Source: JALYOC01 sp036675345
GTDB lineage: Bacteria > Myxococcota > Myxococcia > Myxococcales > Myxococcaceae
NCBI GenBank assembly: GCA_036675345.1
Contig: JAKFFE010000018.1
Span: forward strand, 124,001-188,000
Direction: 5' to 3'
DNA: 64,000 nucleotides
Shown: positions 60,041-64,000 of the stretch, piece by piece
How the letters are laid out: each line of letters starts with the position of its first letter
Numbering within the stretch: the first letter of the stretch is position 1
Translations under genes and position numbers: made by a program
The notes under the pieces: generated by a model
The model's input: the letters and a program-made list of their open reading frames with translations, nothing else
Database searches by the model: none
What the model was told of the DNA's origin: nothing

Positions 60041-60628
60041 CTACGGCGCGACCGGCACCAGTCTCCCGGAGAGGTTGAGCTCCACGGTCCCCTCCCCGCT
60101 CGCAGCGGAGGTGCGCCCCACCTGCGCGCTGGGTTGCACCGTCGAGGCCAGGTTCAGCTCCTGGCTGAGGATCTGGAAGTCGACGGTCCCTGAACCACCC
60201 GCCAGGAAGCGGGTGGTGGGCGTGAACAGGTGCCGGAACTGGACCCCGGCGAGGTTGCCCACTCCCAGGGAGACGTAGACATTCTGATCGCTGGGAAGCG
60301 CGGCGAAGATCGACAGGTGCTCGATGATCAGCACCGTGTTGGGCGGGATCGGCGCGAAGATCGCCGGTTCGCCGAAGCTGTTGAAGGTGAAGGTGACCAG
60401 CGCGGATGACTGGTAGAGGTTGGCGCCGACTTGGTCCACGTCCCGTACCGGCACCGGACTGGCGGCGGTGTTCGCCACCTCGACCGGATCCTGGACTGCC
60501 ACCGGCACCGCCTGCGCGGGGGTGTTGATCACCAGGACCTCCTTCTCCTTCTGGGCCAGGGCTGGCATCGACAGGAAGGACACGCTCAACCACAGCACCG
60601 CGCTCGCGCCGTTCGGAAAGGCTGTCAT
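60041..60628 (-). CDS. Exported protein of unknown function
   Basis: A 195-residue protein with a signal peptide (ASAVLWLSVSFLSMPALA, cleavage near ALA-QK). The mature part starts VLVINTPAQAVPVAVQDPVEVANTAASPVPV, a VNTP-type repeat seen in many unclassified secreted proteins, then a beta-rich region (VTFTFNSFGEPAIFAPIPPNTVLIIEHLSIFAAL, GTVDFQILSQELNLAS). No catalytic motif. ATG 60628 with GGAG at about eight bases. It converges with the response-regulator gene, whose stop is 6 bases away. Confidence 0.7.
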   Translation of the reverse strand: MTAFPNGASAVLWLSVSFLSMPALAQKEKEVLVINTPAQAVPVAVQDPVEVANTAASPVPVRDVDQVGANLYQSSALVTFTFNSFGEPAIFAPIPPNTVLIIEHLSIFAALPSDQNVYVSLGVGNLAGVQFRHLFTPTTRFLAGGSGTVDFQILSQELNLASTVQPSAQVGRTSAASGEGTVELNLSGRLVPVAP

Positions 60629-60693
60629 TGCCCGCTCCAGGGATTGAAGAGAGCGGCAGGGTAATGACGGGGGGCGCGGCGAGGACACTGGCC

Positions 60694-60722
60694 CCAGGGG
60701 CTGGCGCTTCATTGGCCCCTGG
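60694..60722 (-). terminator. Weak hairpin after the Tim44-like gene
   Basis: CCAGGGGC (60694-60701) and GCCCCTGG (60715-60722) form an 8-bp stem around 13 bases, about 20 bases beyond the stop of the minus-strand gene at 60743. No T-run follows. Confidence 0.3.
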
Positions 60723-60742
60723 ACGTGTGCCGGCCGCTGGCC

Positions 60743-61516
60743 TCAGTGCAACCGTCCGCCCGGGGGCGGGCGGTGGACCGGCAACGGACCGGAGGAGGCG
60801 CCCGAAGGGTGGAGCAGCTCTTCCACGTCGGTGCTCAGCTTGGCGTAGGCCAGGGTCATCGAGTCCTCTTCGATGTTGTTCACCTTCCAGGCGCCGTCCT
60901 CCAGCACGAAGGTCCAGACGGTCTCCACGTCCTTGAAGCCCTTTTTGCCCTCCACCACTTTTCCGGTGGAGCGCTCGGCCAGGTAGTCCTCCATCAACGC
61001 GGTGACCGCCACCACCACCCGGCTGCCGCCACCCTGCCCGTCGAAGTTGCGGCAGGAGAGCGCCAGCGGGCGCATCCTCCGCACCTTCTTGACCTGGCAG
61101 TGGTTCACCAGGCCATCCCGTTCCCAGGCGTCCAGGTGGACCAACTGCTGGTTCTGCCAGTACCAGTCGGTCATCCACGCCGAGGCCTCGGCCATGTCCT
61201 CCCGGCGCCACGCGGAGTGCACCCGCTGGAAGCTGTCGGTGACCCGATCCTTGAGGGTGAACCAGTCAAAGGCCGGGTTCCGCTTCCCCAGGCTGGCCAG
61301 GGCGGCCAGGGTCCTCCGCTGGGCGCGCCACTCGGCGATGGCCACGTAGATGATCAACGGCAGGAAGATCAGGCTCAGCAACGCCAGCAGCACCTTCCCC
61401 CAGGTGGACTGGAAGGCGGCGGAGGCGATCTTTCCCCCGGGGCCGGCGGCCGCGACCACCGGGAGCACCAAGGCGAAGGAGATCAGCGCTGCACGACACG
61501 AGGCGATCGAACCCAT
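60743..61516 (-). CDS. Tim44-like domain membrane protein
   Basis: A 257-residue protein. A signal-like segment (ALISFALVLPVVAAAG) and a membrane helix (KVLLALLSLIFLPLIIYVAIAEW) precede a Tim44-like domain: NPAFDWFTLKDRVTDSFQRVHSAWRREDMAEASAWMTDWYWQNQQ, LVNHCQVKKVRRMRPLALS and VWTFVLEDGAWKVNNIEEDSM. Tim44-like proteins in bacteria are loosely linked to membrane transport but have no settled role. The C-terminus is Pro/Gly/His-rich and of low complexity. ATG 61516; no gene is joined to it. Confidence 0.78.
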   Translation of the reverse strand: MGSIASCRAALISFALVLPVVAAAGPGGKIASAAFQSTWGKVLLALLSLIFLPLIIYVAIAEWRAQRRTLAALASLGKRNPAFDWFTLKDRVTDSFQRVHSAWRREDMAEASAWMTDWYWQNQQLVHLDAWERDGLVNHCQVKKVRRMRPLALSCRNFDGQGGGSRVVVAVTALMEDYLAERSTGKVVEGKKGFKDVETVWTFVLEDGAWKVNNIEEDSMTLAYAKLSTDVEELLHPSGASSGPLPVHRPPPGGRLH

Positions 61517-61756
61517 GCGGCGCTCCGGGAGGAGTGTGGGCCCCAGCCTACCAGGGAGCGCCGGCGTCGGGCGTGATCCGGGTCCGCTTCCGACATCATC
61601 AGCGGCGGGCCAGCGGCGGTCTGGCGAGCGCGGTGGGCCGGCGGGTCTGCCGTCAGTGCCTGGCCGATGGCCCGTTCAAGCATCCGGGGTCTGTTGCCCC
61701 CGCTCACCGCCCCGGTGGAGTTCCGGGCACCAGCCGAGAGCCCACCTCCCGGGAGA

Positions 61757-61936
61757 AGTGGATCCTTGGTTCCCTTCGCCCGCCCGGCTTGGCGCCCGGA
61801 GCGGGGATAGGTGGTTCATTGGTTCCACTTCTCCCGTTCGGCTCGGCGCCCGGAGCGGGGACAGGTGGATCATTGGTTCCACTTCTCTCGCCCGGCTTGG
61901 CGCCCGAAGCGGGGATAAGTGGATCATTGGATCCAC
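61757..61936 (+). repeat. 54-bp tandem repeats with palindromic cores
   Basis: Four units begin at 61757, 61811, 61864 and 61918 (period 53-54), the last one partial. Each contains a near-palindrome of the type GTGG-TCATTGG-CCAC; the last copy holds a perfect GTGGATC/GATCCAC (61919-61925, 61930-61936). The array lies about 100 bases upstream of the second AbiEi/DUF559 gene. The rest of 61517-62038 holds no gene that I recognise. Confidence 0.85.
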
Positions 61937-61986
61937 CTCTCCTCCGTCTGGGGGTTTGGCGGGGGTTTGGCCCGCCTGGACCGGCA

Positions 61987-62009
61987 ATGTCAGCCATGTG
62001 TGCTGACAT
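61987..62009. promoter_or_regulatory. Inverted repeat upstream of AbiEi/DUF559 copy 2
   Basis: ATGTCAGC (61987-61994) and GCTGACAT (62002-62009) are perfect 8-bp arms around a 7-base spacer, 15 bases before the AAAGGGGG ribosome-binding site. AbiEi antitoxins are known to bind inverted repeats in their own promoters, so this is a plausible autoregulatory operator; unproven. Confidence 0.45.
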
Positions 62010-62038
62010 CGCACCCGCTCAATGAAAGGGGGCGACGC

Positions 62039-62959
62039 ATGGGGGATGCGGCGTGGAAGGCGGTGGAGGCGATGGCAGCCCGGGAGTCTGGACTGGTCAC
62101 CCGCGAGCAGGTGTTGGCAGCGGGGATTCGGGGCAAGGTCCTGGAGCGGTGGCTCCGGGAAGGAACGCTGACGGCAATCCACCGGGGGATGTATCGGGTG
62201 CGGGTGGCAGTTGATTCAGGCGACCGTGAGCATCGTGCTGCCCTGCTGCTCGTCGGCCCCGGATCGGTGCTCTCCCACCGCACCGCCGCCAAGGTGCACC
62301 GGCTGTGGGGGATTGACGGTTTCCCGCTGGAGGTCACCGTCCCGCGCCGCACCCTGATTGTGGTTCCTGGATTGACCATCCACCGGGCCCTGCTCTCCGC
62401 CGAGGATCAAACCGAGGTTGCAGGCCTGCCGGTCACCAGTGTGCGGCGGACCCTCTGGGATCTGGCCCCGCAGGTGGACATGGTCACCCTGGCGGCGCTG
62501 TTTGAAGCGGCGCGCAAGAAGGACCGGAACCTGGTGGCCTCAACCCAGGAGGCGTTGAAGACGAAGAAGCACCAGCTCCCACCCCCGGTGAGCCAGGCCA
62601 TCGAGCTGATCATCCGGGACTGCGAGTCGCGGGAACGGCCTTTCGATAGCCACTTCGAGGTCGCCTTCTGGCACCGCTGGCTGTTCAACGGACTGGACCG
62701 GCCGGTGCCGCAGTTGAAGTTGAGGGACCGCGCGGGAAACATGTACATCGACTTCGCCTTCCCCGACGAGAAGGTGGCAGTGGAGACCCAGGGCTACGAG
62801 CTGCGGGGCACTCGAGGTTCATTTGACCAGGACGCGTCAAGGACCCTTCGGCTGGGCCCCCTGGGGTGGCAGGTCATCCCGGTGACCAAGACCATGTTCC
62901 GGGAGGCCTTCCCGGCAATGGTGGACCAGATCGAGGGCACCCGGAAGCTGCGTCGTTAG
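62039..62959 (+). CDS. AbiEi-like N-domain fused to DUF559/Vsr-type nuclease, copy 2
   Basis: A 306-residue protein, the same length and layout as the copy at 27312-28232. The N-terminal half is LVTREQVLAAGIRGKVLERWLREGTLTAIHRGMYRV (winged-helix AbiEi_4 start), AALLLVGPGSVLSHRTAAKVH and GLPVTSVRRTLWDLA. The C-terminal nuclease-like part is FDSHFEVAFWHRWL followed by MYIDFAFPDEKVAVETQGYELRG, with Asp and Glu as likely metal ligands. AAAGGGGG precedes ATG 62039. It stands alone, with palindromic repeats on both sides. A DNA-binding antitoxin-like repressor with nuclease activity is inferred, not shown. Confidence 0.8.
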   Translation: MGDAAWKAVEAMAARESGLVTREQVLAAGIRGKVLERWLREGTLTAIHRGMYRVRVAVDSGDREHRAALLLVGPGSVLSHRTAAKVHRLWGIDGFPLEVTVPRRTLIVVPGLTIHRALLSAEDQTEVAGLPVTSVRRTLWDLAPQVDMVTLAALFEAARKKDRNLVASTQEALKTKKHQLPPPVSQAIELIIRDCESRERPFDSHFEVAFWHRWLFNGLDRPVPQLKLRDRAGNMYIDFAFPDEKVAVETQGYELRGTRGSFDQDASRTLRLGPLGWQVIPVTKTMFREAFPAMVDQIEGTRKLRR

Positions 62960-63094
62960 CGGGAGCGGCTCAAGGCCCTCTGCTACCAGTCCACCACCTT
63001 GTGTGGGGTGGCCGAGGGGAGAGGAGTGGCTCCGCAAGAGCTGGTTTCCGGATCCCTCGGCCGGGAGAGCCACCTGGGGGCGCCGAACCAGCCG

Positions 63095-63180
63095 CAGTTG
63101 GGGAGAGAGGGTCCCCTCCACCAGCACCCGGGGGAGCAGGCCGGACTCGATGCGGGCGATCCGCGCCTCCTCGAGGCGCC
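63095..63180 (-). pseudogene. Remnant of a serine hydrolase (beta-lactamase family) gene
   Basis: The minus strand reads RLEEARIARIESGLLPRVLV and continues VEGTLSPQ, close to the usual N-terminus of periplasmic serine hydrolases of the beta-lactamase/penicillin-binding class. The frame then runs into unrelated sequence and lacks the catalytic Ser-x-x-Lys, so it is a short fragment. It ends at the palindromic repeat at 63186. Recognition is from memory of such N-termini and is weak. Confidence 0.3.
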
Positions 63181-63185
63181 TCTCG

Positions 63186-63270
63186 GGGAGAAGTGGCTCA
63201 AATGTTCAAGTTCTCCCGACCAAGACGGTCGGCTGCGCGGGAGAAGCGGCTCATATGATCAACTTCTCCC
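63186..63270. repeat. Pair of REP-like palindromes, right of AbiEi/DUF559 copy 2
   Basis: Two palindromes 53 bases apart: GGGAGAA/TTCTCCC at 63186-63192 and 63211-63217, and GGGAGAAG/CTTCTCCC at 63239-63246 and 63263-63270. The arms match GGGAGAAGTGG in the first unit of the upstream array (61751), so both sides of the AbiEi/DUF559 gene belong to one repeat family. Confidence 0.8.
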
Positions 63271-63306
63271 CAGCAGCGCCGGCCTTCCCTGGACGAGGCG
63301 CTCGCC

Positions 63307-63540
63307 CGTGCTGCTGCCCTTTCGAAGGCTGGGTCTTGGGTGAGGGTCGGTTCCCGGTAGCGAGCTGCAGCGTGCTGCTTTCCTTTCGAAGGCTGGGTCT
63401 TGGGTGAGGGTCGGCTCCCGGCAACGAGCTGCGGCGTTTCTGCTTTCGTTTCAAGGGTTGGGTGATGGCTGGCGATGGGCGTCCGAATGCTGGTGCGTGC
63501 TGCTGGATCTTCGGTGATGGCCGGCTCCGGGCGTCCGCAT
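63307..63540 (+). repeat. About 64-bp degenerate tandem repeat
   Basis: Copies begin at 63307, 63371, 63435 and about 63496 (spacing 64, 64, 61). The first two share most of TTTCGAAGGCTGGGTCTTGG and GGTGAGGGTCGG; later copies drift. The array ends about 55 bases before the GH79-like start, in its promoter or upstream region. Confidence 0.75.
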
Positions 63541-63592
63541 GAACCCGAGGTGGGTTCCCGCCAATGGGCTGGAGCCGTGCTTGGATGCGGTC

Positions 63593-64000
63593 ATGAGGAG
63601 CCGGATCGTTGCTGGGAGTCGGGCGTGGACCCTCGGGCTGCTGCTGACCTGGCTGGGCTGCGCGACCGTCCCCCACTCTGGCACTGCGGCGGTGGTGGTG
63701 GTGGACCCGCGGGTGGTGGCCCAGGTGCGCCCGGAGTTCCTCTCCGTCTCGTTGGACATCTCCCAGGTGGTGGGCGGGCGTTTCTGGGGGGCGGGCGGAG
63801 GCGTGGAGCTGGGTGCCGGAGAGACCCCGGTGTCCGCCTTCGACTTCCAGCGTCCGGAGCTGTTGGAGCGGGCCCGGGCGCTGGCCCCGGCCTATCTGCG
63901 GATTGGGGGCACCGAGGCGGATACCACCTGGTACGCGCTGGACGCTCCCCCGCCCTCTCCGCTCCCACCCCACTTCACCGCGGTCCTCACCGCCGAGCGC
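63593..64000 (+). CDS. GH79/heparanase-like lipoprotein, N-terminal part
   Basis: The frame is open to the window edge, giving 136 residues without a stop. A lipobox occurs at LTWLGC (residues 18-23). The mature part, with RPEFLSVSLDISQVVGGRFWG and FDFQRPELLERARALAPAYLRIGGTEADTTWY, matches the N-terminal barrel region of heparanase-like glycoside hydrolases (GH79), which act on glucuronic-acid-containing glycans. The catalytic Glu residues lie beyond the window. ATG 63593 starts the lipoprotein signal; ATG 63585 is closed by a stop. Confidence 0.75.
   Translation, partial: MRSRIVAGSRAWTLGLLLTWLGCATVPHSGTAAVVVVDPRVVAQVRPEFLSVSLDISQVVGGRFWGAGGGVELGAGETPVSAFDFQRPELLERARALAPAYLRIGGTEADTTWYALDAPPPSPLPPHFTAVLTAER

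Larger units (their letters stand above)
62960..63592. other. Repeat-rich region without an intact gene
   Basis: This 633-base stretch after the second AbiEi/DUF559 gene holds a decayed gene fragment (63095-63180), palindromic copies at 63186-63270 and a degenerate tandem repeat at 63307-63540. No intact coding gene, tRNA or rRNA was seen. Confidence 0.7.

Noticed and set aside
61757..61936. CRISPR array upstream of AbiEi/DUF559 copy 2
   Set aside because: The 54-bp units are alike throughout, without unique spacers of constant size, and no cas gene is near.

Overview
The window looks like a stretch of a high-GC Myxococcota (myxobacterial) chromosome. The support is very high GC with strong third-position bias, two members of the DUF2378 (TIGR02265) family known mainly as a Myxococcus paralog family, an ElbD-like multidomain lipid enzyme as described for Myxococcus ether lipids, a histone-tail/SWIB protein, an NtrC-type two-component pair, and tightly packed operons whose genes overlap by ATGA or GTGA. 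No rRNA, tRNA, CRISPR array or prophage was recognised. The exact genus cannot be told from the sequence.

Layout. 1-4.3 kb: the end of an erythromycin-esterase-like gene, then a small secreted Cys/His-rich protein, a TonB-dependent receptor with a 15-bp coding repeat, and a CPCC-containing lipoprotein with a sialidase-like fold; this looks like one metal-related or cofactor-related uptake locus. 4.3-6.5 kb: hemerythrin-domain protein and a DAO/Rieske oxidoreductase. 6.5-11.1 kb: a four-gene Gld-type ABC transporter operon. 11.2-15 kb: tRNA t6A synthesis (TsaC/Sua5), a Gly-rich protein, DUF2378, ferrochelatase and ApaG. 14.9-20.1 kb: glgX and treY (glycogen debranching and trehalose synthesis; glgC lies separately at 51.6 kb). 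20.2-24.1 kb: SWIB protein, HAD phosphatase, LarA-like protein, and a bile-acid:sodium-symporter-family transporter behind an 8-bp tandem repeat.

24.1-28.3 kb is the most unusual part. An AbiEi-like/DUF559-like nuclease gene and a 1030-residue phospholipase-D/SF2-helicase/DUF3427 gene form a two-gene unit lying between two direct copies of a 61-bp element that is itself a 21-bp-stem palindrome. A second AbiEi/DUF559 gene of the same predicted length (306 aa) sits at 62.0-63.0 kb and is again bracketed by palindromic, tandemly repeated DNA of a different sequence. Palindromic repeats next to this nuclease family at both loci are the best candidate here for an undescribed defence or selfish system.

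28.4-36.7 kb: a second DUF2378 gene, then a MacA/MacB/TolC efflux operon divergent from a histidine kinase and a sigma-54 activator. 36.8-43.4 kb: a small protein with a phospholipase-A2-like His-Asp motif, a TPR-like protein, and the ElbD-like reductase/ligase/carrier/acyltransferase with a co-translated dehydrogenase. 43.5-49.4 kb: a metallo-beta-lactamase-fold enzyme, a CelD-like acetyltransferase, a PAS/kinase/receiver hybrid, an FHA-GGDEF protein and a lipoprotein. 49.4-61.5 kb: a Tat-dependent GMC oxidoreductase pair, glgC followed by a tandem repeat, adenosine deaminase, a beta-propeller lipoprotein, PcrA/UvrD, a PaaI-like thioesterase, a receiver-DUF4388 regulator, an exported protein of unknown function and a Tim44-like membrane protein. 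61.5-64 kb: the repeat-rich region with the second AbiEi/DUF559 gene, a gene remnant and the start of a GH79-like lipoprotein.
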